DNA of 64,000 nt from Shewanella glacialimarina (GTDB lineage Bacteria; Pseudomonadota; Gammaproteobacteria; Enterobacterales; Shewanellaceae): the NCBI RefSeq assembly GCF_020511155.1, contig NZ_CP041216.1, positions 1,426,001-1,490,000 of the forward strand, written 5' to 3'. A model generated the notes under the pieces. That model did not search any database and was not told where the DNA came from. It was given only the letters and a program-made list of their open reading frames with translations. Made by a program: the position numbers and the translations under genes. Position 1 is the first letter of the stretch; each line of letters begins with the position of its first letter. Of this stretch, positions 19,004 to 28,768 are shown one piece after another.

Positions 19004-21043
19004 TTATATCGCTTTGCCTTTGAGTAATTTTCGCATCCACATTCGATTAGGGCTCAGCAGGGTTTGTGTTTCAAGATTAATAGGCATGATTTCACCGCAT
19101 AGGCTTGCAGCCAGACACTCGGCAACTAAGGGCGCTGAACTTAACCCCCGAGAGCCACATCCGCCTAAAACAAATAACCCATCATGAATAGGAGCTGGTG
19201 TCGTTTGCCAGTATTGTTGCCATAAACTGGGTTTATCTTTGCTGGCTTGTTGAGTTTGGTAGCGTTTATTTAATTCTGCCATATCAGTTGCATAACCCAT
19301 TACCGGAAAATGGTCGCGACTGACCATTCTAATACCGACACGGGCTTCATTTTTACTCACATCGATATCGTCTGGCCAACTTACATCAGCAAAGCTTTGG
19401 CTCATTTTCTTACCGTTTTCTTGTTGTTCAGTCGGACAAAAATCTAAATGTTGAGGATTTTTGACATAACTGGCGCCGACACAGTGAAGTTCTTCATAAA
19501 CCGGGGTTAAGTAGCCATTGGCGCAAATCACCGTTTTTAGACTGGCAAGTGTTCCTTGTGAAGGTACATGGCTGACCTGTCCCCTGAAGCCGCTGAGCGG
19601 GATCTCACGGGTTTGTTGATAACGGGTTAAATTTGCACCATTGGCAACGACTAACTGCTGGTGAAAGGCGATAGGTGAGTCTTGTTCGTTACACAGTTGC
19701 TCGCCAGAAAATAATCCCCAACCTTGCGCTGTTTGTTTGATAGATTCAATATTGCAGTTCATCTTTATGGTGATATTGCCAATAGCGATAGCATGATCTA
19801 ATGAGGCTTTGGCAAATTCATAGGGGCAAATCCATCCTCCTAAAGGGTAAAACAAACCTGTTTGCTTTATTTCTACACCGGCAATGTCGCTCGCTTGATT
19901 TGCCGATACCGGACGAGCAATATCATCAGGCCAGTCCTGGCCTTTGATTATTTTATCCAGCCGCGCTTTGCTGCGTTCATCAAAACCTGTGTGAAGTACA
20001 CCACAGAAGCCATGACTAACGTTATAACCTTGACTGGTTAAACGTTGAATCCGCTGACGACTATACAAAAAAGCCTGTTGAAAAAATTGACTTAATGCAT
20101 CATTTTCGGGTGTGAGCAAAGGATAAATGGCACCTTGTCTATTGCCTGACGCACCTTGACCAATCTCTTCGTCCTGACAATAAAGCACCACGCTTTTGCC
20201 TCTTTCTGCTAACGATAAAGCGAGTGAAGCACTGGCTATACCGCCACCAATAATTCCTATGTGCTGATTAATTGATGCAGGCGTAAGCGGACCTTGATAG
20301 GCGAAAGTAGCTTGTTGTTGATGCCTTAATGCTTGTCGCTCTTGGCAAGCAATCGTATCAACAGCGTTAGTCGATGTGGTTGGCCCAGTTACTTCCTGAG
20401 TGATTGAAGCAGTGGTTTGCTCCGTCAATAACTTAAACCCAGCCTGAGCAATAGCTGTTTGCAGAGAATAGAAAAATGGATCCGTTTGCGTGATTGGTTT
20501 GTCGTAAATACTGATTGCCGTATTATTATGGCTAAGTCTGCCGAGTTGCCAAACATTGGCTATCTGGTAAAAGTGATCCCTTAATAAGGGCGTCATCGTA
20601 TCGGAACAGGCAAACCAATGGTGAACCTTATGTTGAATATTGGCTACGCTTGATAATTGCAGCTCAGTGCGACTAAAGTAGCAGTCTATTGAAATATCAT
20701 CTCGAATATTAATGCGCTGACAGCCTTCAATCGGCGCAATGGCAATATCTAAAATAAAATCGCATAATATTTGTTTAAAATGTAACATAAAAGCATTAAA
20801 TTCAGCTTGTTGCTCTTTGCTATGATGAGTAAATAAACTCACATGCAAACGACCATGTTGCCAGGCTGGGCTGGTTTGTTTTAATTGTGTAAATGCAGCC
20901 ACTAAATCATTAATATGTGACGGTTCAGCTAGGCCTAAATGTCCAACATGGATCAGCTTTGTTTCTGTATCAAGTTGTTTTATAAGCCGCTGGAGATAAT
21001 TCAGATAATGATTTACCATGATTAAATTGGTGCTTTTACTCAA
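19004..21043 (-). CDS. mnmC: MnmC-like FAD-dependent cmnm5U34 oxidoreductase with eroded methyltransferase domain
   Basis: Bifunctional MnmC finishes mnm5(s2)U at the wobble base of certain tRNAs: the C-terminal FAD domain removes the carboxymethyl group and the N-terminal domain methylates. The oxidoreductase half is intact: HIGIIGGGIASASLALSLAE from residue 261, GASGNRQGAIYPLL, GGWICPYEFA and the ending NRMWMRKLLKGKAI. The N-terminal 260 residues align in order with the methyltransferase domain (GCQRINIRDD, HWF, QAGFKLL), but its SAM-binding FGTGLNFL motif and catalytic WFLDGFAPAKNP motif are unrecognisable. Total length (679) is normal, so this is sequence decay, not truncation. The C-terminal reaction is confidently predicted; methylation is doubtful. 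It is divergent from fabB. Confidence 0.88.
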   Translation of the reverse strand: MSKSTNLIMVNHYLNYLQRLIKQLDTETKLIHVGHLGLAEPSHINDLVAAFTQLKQTSPAWQHGRLHVSLFTHHSKEQQAEFNAFMLHFKQILCDFILDIAIAPIEGCQRINIRDDISIDCYFSRTELQLSSVANIQHKVHHWFACSDTMTPLLRDHFYQIANVWQLGRLSHNNTAISIYDKPITQTDPFFYSLQTAIAQAGFKLLTEQTTASITQEVTGPTTSTNAVDTIACQERQALRHQQQATFAYQGPLTPASINQHIGIIGGGIASASLALSLAERGKSVVLYCQDEEIGQGASGNRQGAIYPLLTPENDALSQFFQQAFLYSRQRIQRLTSQGYNVSHGFCGVLHTGFDERSKARLDKIIKGQDWPDDIARPVSANQASDIAGVEIKQTGLFYPLGGWICPYEFAKASLDHAIAIGNITIKMNCNIESIKQTAQGWGLFSGEQLCNEQDSPIAFHQQLVVANGANLTRYQQTREIPLSGFRGQVSHVPSQGTLASLKTVICANGYLTPVYEELHCVGASYVKNPQHLDFCPTEQQENGKKMSQSFADVSWPDDIDVSKNEARVGIRMVSRDHFPVMGYATDMAELNKRYQTQQASKDKPSLWQQYWQTTPAPIHDGLFVLGGCGSRGLSSAPLVAECLAASLCGEIMPINLETQTLLSPNRMWMRKLLKGKAI

Positions 21044-21174
21044 AATAGTTTACTCAAACAGGAATAATTAACATTATTTTACCTGTGTTTATGGAAAGCT
21101 GACCACTTAAATGCCGTAAAACAGATATTATTGCCGCAATTAAGTGCCGACATCTACTAAATGGATATCAAATA

Positions 21175-22386
21175 ATGAAAAGAGTCGTGATCACCGGGCT
21201 AGGTATAGTTTCAAGTATCGGTAACAATAAGCAAGAAGTGTTAGATTCACTTAAGGCGGGTCGCAGTGGCATTACCCATTCAGCGCAGTTTGAAGAAATG
21301 AAGCTGCGCAGCCACGTTTGGGGCGATATTAAAATCAATCCGGCAGACCATATTGACCGTAAAGCACTACGTTTTATGGGCGATGCAGCGGCTTATGCTT
21401 ATATCGCGATGCAAGAAGCGATTGCTGATGCTAATTTGACTGAAGAGCAGTATTCACATGACCGTGTTGGATTAGTGGTTGGTACCGGTGGTGCGTCTTC
21501 TTCAAATCAAGTACAAGCCGCTGACACCTTGCGCGAAAAAGGCGTCAAACGTGTCGGGCCTTATATAGTGCCACGCATTATGTCTAGCACTGCTAGCGCG
21601 TGCCTAGCAACGCCGTTTAAAATCAGAGGCGTTAACTACTCCATTAGTTCTGCCTGTGCAACATCTTCCCACTGTATCGGCCATGCCGTTGAGCTTATCC
21701 AAATGGGTAAGCAAGACATGGTATTTGCTGGTGGCTCTGAAGAAGTTGATTGGACGCTTACTATGGGCTTTGATGCTATGGGAGCGCTATCGACTAAATA
21801 TAATGATAACCCAACTAAAGCATCGCGCACCTATGATGCAGACCGTGATGGTTTTGTGATTTCTGGCGGCGGTGGCATAGTCGTTGTTGAAGAGTTAGAG
21901 CATGCTTTAGCCCGAGGCGCAAAAATTTATGCTGAAGTTATTGGCTATGGCGCATCGTCAGACGGTTACGACATGGTTGCACCATCAGGCGAGGGCGCGG
22001 TTCGTTGTATGAACCTAGCACTAGCGGATGTTGATACACCGATTGATTATGTTAACTCCCATGGTACCTCTACTCCAGTTGGTGATGTTCGTGAACTAGA
22101 AGCACTACGTGCGGTATTTAAAGATAAAATGCCTCCTGTTGCATCAACTAAGTCACTTACTGGTCATGCACTAGGCGCTGCGGGCGTGCATGAAGCGATT
22201 TACAGTATGTTGATGATGGAAAATAACTTTATTGCACCAAGTATCAATATTGATAACATTGATGAGCAAGCGAAAGATATTCCTATTGTTCGCGAGCTAC
22301 GTGAAGCTAACTTAACAACAATTATGAGCAATAGCTTTGGTTTTGGTGGCACAAATGCCACATTGGTTATGCGCAAATATAAGTAA
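21175..22386 (+). CDS. fabB: 3-oxoacyl-[ACP] synthase I
   Basis: Beta-ketoacyl-ACP synthase I elongates acyl chains and is required for unsaturated fatty acid synthesis. The 403-residue thiolase-fold protein has the catalytic triad: nucleophile Cys in [12 protein letters not shown] (about residue 163), His in [11 protein letters not shown] and His in TGHALGAAG. Overall sequence follows FabB more closely than FabF, and the length (E. coli FabB 406) fits. It is a single-gene unit divergent from mnmC and ended by a terminator. Confidence 0.96.
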   Translation: MKRVVITGLGIVSSIGNNKQEVLDSLKAGRSGITHSAQFEEMKLRSHVWGDIKINPADHIDRKALRFMGDAAAYAYIAMQEAIADANLTEEQYSHDRVGLVVGTGGASSSNQVQAADTLREKGVKRVGPYIVPRIMSSTASACLATPFKIRGVNYSISSACATSSHCIGHAVELIQMGKQDMVFAGGSEEVDWTLTMGFDAMGALSTKYNDNPTKASRTYDADRDGFVISGGGGIVVVEELEHALARGAKIYAEVIGYGASSDGYDMVAPSGEGAVRCMNLALADVDTPIDYVNSHGTSTPVGDVRELEALRAVFKDKMPPVASTKSLTGHALGAAGVHEAIYSMLMMENNFIAPSINIDNIDEQAKDIPIVRELREANLTTIMSNSFGFGGTNATLVMRKYK

Positions 22387-22404
22387 CGTCTTACAGTTTA
22401 CCCA

Positions 22405-22436
22405 ATAAAAAACCAGTCGTTAGACTGGTTTTTTTA
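22405..22436 (+). terminator. rho-independent terminator after fabB
   Basis: An AACCAGTC/GACTGGTT stem with GTTA loop, A-run before and T-run after; it lies between the convergent fabB and the Yip1-family gene and may serve both strands. Confidence 0.88.
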
Positions 22437-22471
22437 TTGCTATAGCTTGGGTAGCTAATTAAATACTTAAT

Positions 22472-23068
22472 CTATTGCATCATGGGGCCAAAACCTAAGC
22501 TCCATAAAATAACGCTTGAACCCATCAACGCGACCAGTAAGACCAAACCTGCCGTCACTACCGAACTTGCATAGATAAAGCCTTTTTCTTCTGGAATGTT
22601 CATTATTATCGGAACACCGGCATAAAGCAGGTATACAGAGTAGGCTAAACCGAATAAACCGACCACCATAATAAACCATAGTACCGGATATAAAGCGGCT
22701 AAACCGACCATAAATAAAGGTGTTGCGGTATAGGCAGCGAGTTCAACGGCTTGGGTATAAGTTGGGTCTGCATCAAATGTTTTACCCATCCAGTAGGCCA
22801 GATATGCTAAGGCCAGCACGCCAGCAATAAGGCCAAAGTACATTCCAACAGACATTATCATCGCACTTTCACTGGTTAGAAATAAGGCCTCCCCAGCACC
22901 AGGGTTCCAACCAATATGTGCGGTTGCAAAATATGCACATATCGCAGGGATGAGGGCAATAAGCAGCACATGGCTAAGGCTGCTTTTGAGTGCCTCATGA
23001 TTTTTTTCAATTGTTTGCCACTCTTGTTTTGGATGAGTGTAAAGCCCCATTAAGTGATTCAGTATCAT
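22472..23068 (-). CDS. Yip1-family integral membrane protein
   Basis: A 198-residue hydrophobic protein with about five membrane helices. It opens with LNHLMGLYTHPKQEWQTIEK, which matches the Yip1-domain family (PF04893) common as an uncharacterised membrane protein in gammaproteobacteria. No catalytic residues are visible and the function is unknown. It is convergent with fabB and stands alone. The ATG is preceded by AAGGATAAC. Confidence 0.82.
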   Translation of the reverse strand: MILNHLMGLYTHPKQEWQTIEKNHEALKSSLSHVLLIALIPAICAYFATAHIGWNPGAGEALFLTSESAMIMSVGMYFGLIAGVLALAYLAYWMGKTFDADPTYTQAVELAAYTATPLFMVGLAALYPVLWFIMVVGLFGLAYSVYLLYAGVPIIMNIPEEKGFIYASSVVTAGLVLLVALMGSSVILWSLGFGPMMQ

Positions 23069-23392
23069 TATTGTTATCCTTGTTTAGCACATTACTACAA
23101 GCTCGCCAAACTACAGACGAACTGACTACAGCTCTTTACAATCGCCTTAATCAGTCCTGCGTATACTTAGCACTACAAAATTGAGTAGTAATATTGCCAA
23201 GTAATAACCTCATTCCTAATTTGAAGTATATCTATTAAGGTAATTGAATGCGCTTGTTAATATTAAGTTAAAACTAACTGCGCATAAGACTATTTATTGA
23301 ACATAAATGGCATTTCGTCAAGCGGTATTATGTTTTTGTGTTCATAAAAAAAATATCTGCAGGTAAGATAGTCACAGATACTTGATAGGATA
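23069..23392. other. divergent intergenic region, no gene seen
   Basis: AT-rich spacer between the divergent Yip1-family gene and miaE. It should hold both promoters, but I could not place a convincing -35/-10 pair. Short reading frames here are not preceded by ribosome sites. Confidence 0.5.
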
Positions 23393-24166
23393 ATGGGCTT
23401 TATGCAGCAACTACTTGCACCAATTAATGAGTTTTTAGGTTGTGAAACCCCTAACAGTTGGATTGAACATGCTAAAAAACCGCAACAATTAACGGATTTA
23501 TTAATCGACCACTGTAACTGCGAGTTAAAAGCGGCTCAAACCGCGATGATGATGGTGCGTAAATATGCGATTGATAAAAGCAGCGCAAATATACTAAAAA
23601 CCTGGGCTAAACCCTATGAAGATTTTGTCTATAGCCAAGCCCGAGATGCTCATGCTTTTCTTAACCGTGATGTGAAAAAGAATGACATTACTAATGAGCT
23701 AGTTGCTAACCATCGTTTAAGTATTAGTGCTGATTTACTATCAAAAATGATTAAGTTGATTAAAGAAGAGTTCCATCATTTTGAGCAAGTACTACAAATT
23801 ATGACGGCTAGAGGCATTGATTACAGTAATATTCGTGCAGGTAGCTATGCTAAACAGCTCATTAACCATGTACGTACCCATGAACCGCTCACTATAGTAG
23901 ATAAGCTAATAGTAGGTGCATTTATTGAGGCTCGCTCATGTGAGCGATTTGCTAAAATTGCCCCTCACTTAGATGATGAATTAAATAAGTTTTATATTTC
24001 TTTGTTGCGTTCAGAAGCGCGTCACTATCAAGATTATTTATCACTTGCTCAAGATGTAGCGGGTGAGGATATCAGTGATCGTATCGCGTATTTCAGGGTG
24101 CAAGAAGCGGCATTGATTATGACTGATGATACCGAGTTTCGATTTCACAGTGGCGTGCCAGTGTAG
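23393..24166 (+). CDS. miaE: tRNA 2-methylthio-N6-isopentenyladenosine hydroxylase
   Basis: Non-haem di-iron monooxygenase that hydroxylates ms2i6A37 in tRNA to ms2io6A, an oxygen-dependent step. The ferritin-like helical protein (257 residues) carries the iron ligands: Glu in NCELKAAQT, ExxH in KEEFHHFEQ, Glu in EARSCERF and ExxH in SEARHYQDY. ATG at 23393 is preceded by TAGGATA; a second ATG at 23402 is also possible. It is convergent with lpxH. Confidence 0.95.
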   Translation: MGFMQQLLAPINEFLGCETPNSWIEHAKKPQQLTDLLIDHCNCELKAAQTAMMMVRKYAIDKSSANILKTWAKPYEDFVYSQARDAHAFLNRDVKKNDITNELVANHRLSISADLLSKMIKLIKEEFHHFEQVLQIMTARGIDYSNIRAGSYAKQLINHVRTHEPLTIVDKLIVGAFIEARSCERFAKIAPHLDDELNKFYISLLRSEARHYQDYLSLAQDVAGEDISDRIAYFRVQEAALIMTDDTEFRFHSGVPV

Positions 24167-24276
24167 TTATAGGTAACGATACACAGCTCTTGTAATGCTT
24201 TGGTGCGTGATTGAGTTGAATACATCATTGGCAAAAAATAAAAAATCAGTGTTTTGAGACCGTTTTTGATGTCGAA

Positions 24277-24996
24277 TTAATTTTCAATAAAAGGTAATTG
24301 CACCAATTCACAACCTGATTTATCAACCATTAATACACTGCCTTGGGTATACCAGTCGCCAACAACAACCCGCTTTTTGCCTTCGGCTAATAAGTGAATG
24401 TTAGGGCGATGAGTGTGGCCATGTATCATAAGATCACAACCGGTTTCAGCAAGTAAACGCTGAACAGCACTTGGCTCAACATCCATAATTTCATAATGTT
24501 TTTGCTGATTGCCCGTTTGACTTTTTTGCCTGATTTTAGCGGCAATATTTAGGCGGGTCTGTTTAGGCAAGTGTGAATAAATCCAGCGGACTATGGCTAG
24601 GCTGCGAAAGCGTCTAAAGCGCTGGTAACCAATGTCTAAAGTACATAAGCTATCGCCGTGCAAAATAACCGTTGAGTTGTCATAAAGATTGGTTTTATAC
24701 ACATCGGGTAATAAGGTCATGCCTGCTTTGCGACAGAATGCCTCACCGACCATAAAGTCTCGGTTACCCTGGGTGAAAAAAACCGGTATATGTTGAGACA
24801 CTAGCTTGATGGAATTAGCTATTTCAATGGTATATATTTCGGCGATATCATCACCCATCCACACTTCGAACAAGTCACCAATAATATAAAGTGCTTCTAC
24901 ATTATCTAAGCCTTGTTTTAGAAACAGCAAGAATGCCTGGGTGATGTCAGGGCGATCTGCACTTAAATGCAAATCACCCACAAAAGCGGTACGCAT
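24277..24996 (-). CDS. lpxH: UDP-2,3-diacylglucosamine diphosphatase
   Basis: Lipid A pathway enzyme that cleaves UDP-2,3-diacylglucosamine to lipid X and UMP at the inner membrane. The calcineurin-like metallophosphoesterase has metal-binding motifs GDLHL (residue 7), GDLFEVWMGDD, GNRDF and MIHGHTHRPNIH. The 239 residues match E. coli LpxH (240). Its ATG overlaps the ppiB stop by one base (TAATG), which indicates translational coupling. Confidence 0.96.
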   Translation of the reverse strand: MRTAFVGDLHLSADRPDITQAFLLFLKQGLDNVEALYIIGDLFEVWMGDDIAEIYTIEIANSIKLVSQHIPVFFTQGNRDFMVGEAFCRKAGMTLLPDVYKTNLYDNSTVILHGDSLCTLDIGYQRFRRFRSLAIVRWIYSHLPKQTRLNIAAKIRQKSQTGNQQKHYEIMDVEPSAVQRLLAETGCDLMIHGHTHRPNIHLLAEGKKRVVVGDWYTQGSVLMVDKSGCELVQLPFIEN

Positions 24997-25487
24997 TACT
25001 TAACAGATACGCTTTGAATAATAATCGCTTCTAATGGTACATCTTGATGCATGCCACGGTTACCTGTTGCGACCACTTTCATTTTTTCAATGATGTCTAA
25101 ACCTTCAACCACTTCACCAAACACACAGTAACCCCAGCCTTGAGACGTTTCTGACTTAAAATCAAGGAATGTATTGTCATTGACGTTGATAAAGAATTGC
25201 GCTGTAGCTGAATGAGGATCAGAAGTACGTGCCATGGCTACCGTACCCTTGCGGTTTGATAAGCCATTGCTTGCTTCGTTTTTAATTGAAGCATTAACAC
25301 GTTTTTGATCCATTTCTTCTGTAAAACCACCGCCTTGGATCATAAATCCATCAATTACACGGTGGAAAACAGTGCCTTCGTAAAAGCCTTCTTCTACGTA
25401 TTTCATGAAGTTAGCCGCTGTAATAGGGGCTTTTTCAGCATCAAGTTGTAAGCTAATGTCACCAAGGTTGGTATGTAAAGTAATCAT
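24996..25487 (-). CDS. ppiB: peptidyl-prolyl cis-trans isomerase B (cyclophilin)
   Basis: Cytoplasmic cyclophilin-type rotamase. The 163-residue product has the cyclophilin core [15 protein letters not shown], the [17 protein letters not shown] active-site region and [10 protein letters not shown]. No signal peptide is visible, which separates it from periplasmic PpiA. The order ppiB-lpxH with divergent cysS is the same as in E. coli. Confidence 0.96.
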   Translation of the reverse strand: MITLHTNLGDISLQLDAEKAPITAANFMKYVEEGFYEGTVFHRVIDGFMIQGGGFTEEMDQKRVNASIKNEASNGLSNRKGTVAMARTSDPHSATAQFFINVNDNTFLDFKSETSQGWGYCVFGEVVEGLDIIEKMKVVATGNRGMHQDVPLEAIIIQSVSVK

Positions 25488-25629
25488 GAAGTCTCACTTA
25501 GATAAAATAATTTGCGGCGATTCTAACTTATCTTGATTGCTGCTTAAAGCATTGTGTTCAAAAGCGTGTCCATCATGCTAGAATCGCTAGGAATTATTTT
25601 TCGATTAATATGCTTAAAAGAGAACTTCG

Positions 25630-27009
25630 ATGTTAAAGATTTACAACAGTATGAGCCGTGAAAAACAAGAGTTTAAACCGATTAACCCAGGTAAAATTGG
25701 GATGTATGTTTGTGGCGTAACGATTTATGACTTATGCCACATCGGTCATGGCCGTACCTTTGTATCCTTTGACATGATAGTGCGTTATTTACGTTACATA
25801 GGTTACGAGGTTAATTTTCAACGTAATATTACCGATGTTGACGATAAAATTATTCAGCGTGCTAATCAAAATAATGAATCTTGCGATGCGTTAACAGAGC
25901 GTTTGACCGCGGAAATGCACAGAGATTTTGATGCACTCAATATGGTACGTCCTGATTTTGAGCCAAAAGCCACATTGCACATGCCTGAAATTATTGAAAT
26001 GGTGCAGCGTTTATTAGACCGTGGTCATGCTTATGTTGCCCCGGATGGCGATGTATTATTTAGTGTTGCATCTTACAAAGATTATGGCCGTTTGTCTGGA
26101 CAAAATCTAGATCAACTTCAAGCTGGTGCACGTGTAGAAGTGGATCAAAGCAAGCAAAATCCGATGGATTTTGTGCTATGGAAAATGTCAAAGCCGGGTG
26201 AACCTACCTGGGATTCGCCATGGGGCTCAGGTCGTCCAGGTTGGCATATTGAATGTTCAGCCATGAACAGCAAGCACTTAGGGACGCATTTTGATATTCA
26301 TGGCGGTGGCAGCGATTTACAATTCCCACACCATGAAAATGAAATAGCCCAGTCCTGCTGTGCCCATGACACGCCTTATGTAAACTACTGGATGCACTCA
26401 GGCATGGTGATGATAGATCGTGAAAAGATGTCTAAGTCATTAGGCAATTTTTTTACCATTCGTGATGTATTAGCGCATTACGACCCTGAAACTGTGCGTT
26501 ATTTCTTATTGTCTGGCCATTATCGTAGCCAGTTAAATTATTCAGAAGATAATTTAAAACAGGCCCGAGCCGCATTAGAGCGCTTATACACCGCGCTAAA
26601 AGATTTAGACTTAACCGTTGAGGCTGCGCCAGCCACAGAGTACGTCGCTAAGTTTAAATCAGCTATGGACGATGACTTTAATACCCCTGAAGCCTACTCA
26701 GTACTCTTTGATATGGTGCGTGAAATCAACCGTCTTAAGTTAACGGATATGGCCGCAGCTTCGGCATTAGGTGTTAGCCTTCAACAGTTAACCTCAGTAT
26801 TAGGTATTGTCAGCCAAACTCCGGACGCTTTCTTCAAAGGTGAGGGTACTGATGATGAAGTGGCTGAAATTGAAGCCTTGATTGTTGAACGTAACCGCGC
26901 CCGTACAGAAAAAGATTGGCCAGCAGCGGACGTTGCACGCGATCGCTTAAACGAGCTTGGCGTCGTGTTAGAAGATGGCCCAAGTGGCACTACATGGCGT
27001 AAAAAGTAA
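25630..27009 (+). CDS. cysS: cysteine--tRNA ligase
   Basis: Class I synthetase for cysteine. The 459-residue product has the HIGH motif as HIGHGRT (near residue 37), the KMSKSLGNF motif (near 265) and the zinc-site ligands expected for CysS: Cys in MYVCGVT, Cys in HIECSAMN, and His/Glu in [10 protein letters not shown]. It is divergent from ppiB. A terminator follows, shared with the convergent polysaccharide operon. Confidence 0.98.
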   Translation: MLKIYNSMSREKQEFKPINPGKIGMYVCGVTIYDLCHIGHGRTFVSFDMIVRYLRYIGYEVNFQRNITDVDDKIIQRANQNNESCDALTERLTAEMHRDFDALNMVRPDFEPKATLHMPEIIEMVQRLLDRGHAYVAPDGDVLFSVASYKDYGRLSGQNLDQLQAGARVEVDQSKQNPMDFVLWKMSKPGEPTWDSPWGSGRPGWHIECSAMNSKHLGTHFDIHGGGSDLQFPHHENEIAQSCCAHDTPYVNYWMHSGMVMIDREKMSKSLGNFFTIRDVLAHYDPETVRYFLLSGHYRSQLNYSEDNLKQARAALERLYTALKDLDLTVEAAPATEYVAKFKSAMDDDFNTPEAYSVLFDMVREINRLKLTDMAAASALGVSLQQLTSVLGIVSQTPDAFFKGEGTDDEVAEIEALIVERNRARTEKDWPAADVARDRLNELGVVLEDGPSGTTWRKK

Positions 27010-27026
27010 TTAGATTGCTGACAAAA

Positions 27027-27055
27027 TAAGCCTGCTAATTAAGCAGGCTTTTTTG
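27027..27055. terminator. bidirectional terminator between cysS and the polysaccharide operon
   Basis: The stem AAGCCTGCT/AGCAGGCTT has A-rich and T-rich flanks, so it can work on both strands. The last codons and stop of the leftward glycerophosphotransferase gene (ending at 27039) lie inside this hairpin. Confidence 0.82.
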
Positions 27056-28316
27056 TGGCTGCAATTTGCTCATTTTGAACAAAGGCATCTAAGCAATCTA
27101 AACCACTGCGGCTTTGATATTGCCAAAAGGTATTGATTAAACGACTTCTGGCTGAGTCTTGAACAGTGTTCTGTACTTTACTGTCAGTTAAATCATGGCG
27201 CTGATCAGCAAATTCAATTAAATAATCCTGTAAATCACTAAAGGTGAATAAGTCGATGCCTGCCTTAGGTAATTGAGCTACATAGGGGTATTCACTGCGA
27301 CATTCTGCTTGATAGTGTGCTTTATCAAATAAGAAAAAAGCAATGTCACATGGGTATTGCAGGGCATCTATAAAGATAGATGAATAGTCTGTTATTAACA
27401 AATCAATTTTCTCCAGAATGCCGTAAATATCATCCCAAAAAGTGACATTAATAATATTCGAATACTGGCTTAGCTCAGTCGCAAGATGCGCTTCATTTGG
27501 ATGTAACCTTATCAACAAACATTGATTCGACTGTTGTAATTGTGCTGACAAACGTTCAAAGTCGATAGCTTGAGTATAAATGTTGGCAGCGTTATCTAAA
27601 TGGCTGTCGCGCCATGACGGCGCATATAGGATAACTTGCTGCGTGTTTAACGGCAGCTGAAGTTGCAACCAATCTTCACTTTTATAACGCTGATAATAGT
27701 CGGTGCGTGGATTGCCACAGGTTAAAAACTGCTCATCGTTAATTCTAAAGCTACTAGCAAACAGTTTTTTAACCGTATCGCTGGGAGCTATCATTAAGTT
27801 TGGGCGGACATATTGTTGATGATACAGGGCTTTAGCAATGAACTTTTGGCTGATATTTTGCGGATGATAAACCTGAAATAGTGGGCCATTACTGATATCA
27901 AATTCGATTTGTTTTAATGGCGAACCGTGCCATAAGTTAATTTTAACAGCGCCTTTGGCTAGGTATTGATTAACATCGCCAATATAGGTGTTATACACAT
28001 AATACTTAGCGGTTGCACTATGCCACACACCTAACAGTGACCATCTTAAATAGGCTTCATATCCCTCAGCTTGTAAACGCTTAACTATGTGTTTATCAGC
28101 GGATATCCAAATGGCGCGGATGGTTTGTTGTTGCTGCCAGTGTAAAAATAAGTATTTACTGTTATCGGCAAATTTATCTTTATAACAGCCCATCACCGCT
28201 TTGTGACCTCTTGGATTCAAGCCTGAAAGAGTATAAATAAGCTGCGTGATAGCAAAGCGCATAAACAGTAAAATAGCTTTCATGGCCGTTATCCAAATTG
28301 AATGAGTGAACCGCAA
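27039..28316 (-). CDS. CDP-glycerol:polymer glycerophosphotransferase family protein
   Basis: Member of the CDP-glycerol glycerophosphotransferase family (TagB/TagF type, PF04464), which moves glycerol phosphate from CDP-glycerol to a polyol- or sugar-containing acceptor. The 425-residue product shows NLWHGSPLKQIEFD, the UDP-GT-like VILYAPSWRDSH, LLIRLHPNEAH, and LLITDYSSIFIDALQYPCDI typical of the C-terminal half. The TagD homologue lies one base upstream in the same operon, which supplies the matching donor. The inferred role is attaching glycerol phosphate to the exopolysaccharide made by this locus. It is the last gene of the operon. Confidence 0.88.
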   Translation of the reverse strand: MRFTHSIWITAMKAILLFMRFAITQLIYTLSGLNPRGHKAVMGCYKDKFADNSKYLFLHWQQQQTIRAIWISADKHIVKRLQAEGYEAYLRWSLLGVWHSATAKYYVYNTYIGDVNQYLAKGAVKINLWHGSPLKQIEFDISNGPLFQVYHPQNISQKFIAKALYHQQYVRPNLMIAPSDTVKKLFASSFRINDEQFLTCGNPRTDYYQRYKSEDWLQLQLPLNTQQVILYAPSWRDSHLDNAANIYTQAIDFERLSAQLQQSNQCLLIRLHPNEAHLATELSQYSNIINVTFWDDIYGILEKIDLLITDYSSIFIDALQYPCDIAFFLFDKAHYQAECRSEYPYVAQLPKAGIDLFTFSDLQDYLIEFADQRHDLTDSKVQNTVQDSARSRLINTFWQYQSRSGLDCLDAFVQNEQIAATKKPA

Positions 28317-28317
28317 A

Positions 28318-28737
28318 TTAAACCGTTTGCGGGCTTAATATCGCGGGGCGAGTGTTAGCTAAATTATTTTTGATATCAGTGGTCGATATCTGCTGGGTAC
28401 GTTCTAAATATAGGACGTTACAAATATCATTCAAGTCATCAAATTTACCTGCCCAATCGTCGCCAATTGCAAATACATCAGCATTGAGGCGAATAATATC
28501 GGTACGTTTTTGACGCCAATCCGTTTCAGCTATCACCATATCAACGTATTTACAGGCCTCAACAATTTCAATTCTTTGCTGATAATTAAAGAAGGCGGCT
28601 TTGCCTTTTAAGGCATTAAACTCATCGGTTGAGACGCCCACAATTAATCTATCTCCTAAGCTTTTTAAACGCTTAAACAATCTAACATGGCCAAAATGGA
28701 ATAAATCGAATGTGCCGTAGGTTATAATGGTTTTCAT
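28318..28737 (-). CDS. tagD: glycerol-3-phosphate cytidylyltransferase
   Basis: Makes CDP-glycerol from CTP and glycerol 3-phosphate. The 139-residue protein is a nucleotidyltransferase of the TagD type, with TYGTFDLFHFGH at residues 6-17 (the HxGH motif) and the C-terminal signature RTQQISTTDI in place of the usual RTxGISTT. Length is close to B. subtilis TagD (129). CDP-glycerol is best known from Gram-positive teichoic acid synthesis, so its pairing with a glycerophosphotransferase inside a Gram-negative Wza/Wzy polysaccharide cluster is notable. Confidence 0.9.
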   Translation of the reverse strand: MKTIITYGTFDLFHFGHVRLFKRLKSLGDRLIVGVSTDEFNALKGKAAFFNYQQRIEIVEACKYVDMVIAETDWRQKRTDIIRLNADVFAIGDDWAGKFDDLNDICNVLYLERTQQISTTDIKNNLANTRPAILSPQTV

Positions 28738-28768
28738 ATCTGTATCCTCAAATTTTGTCTGGTATGCA

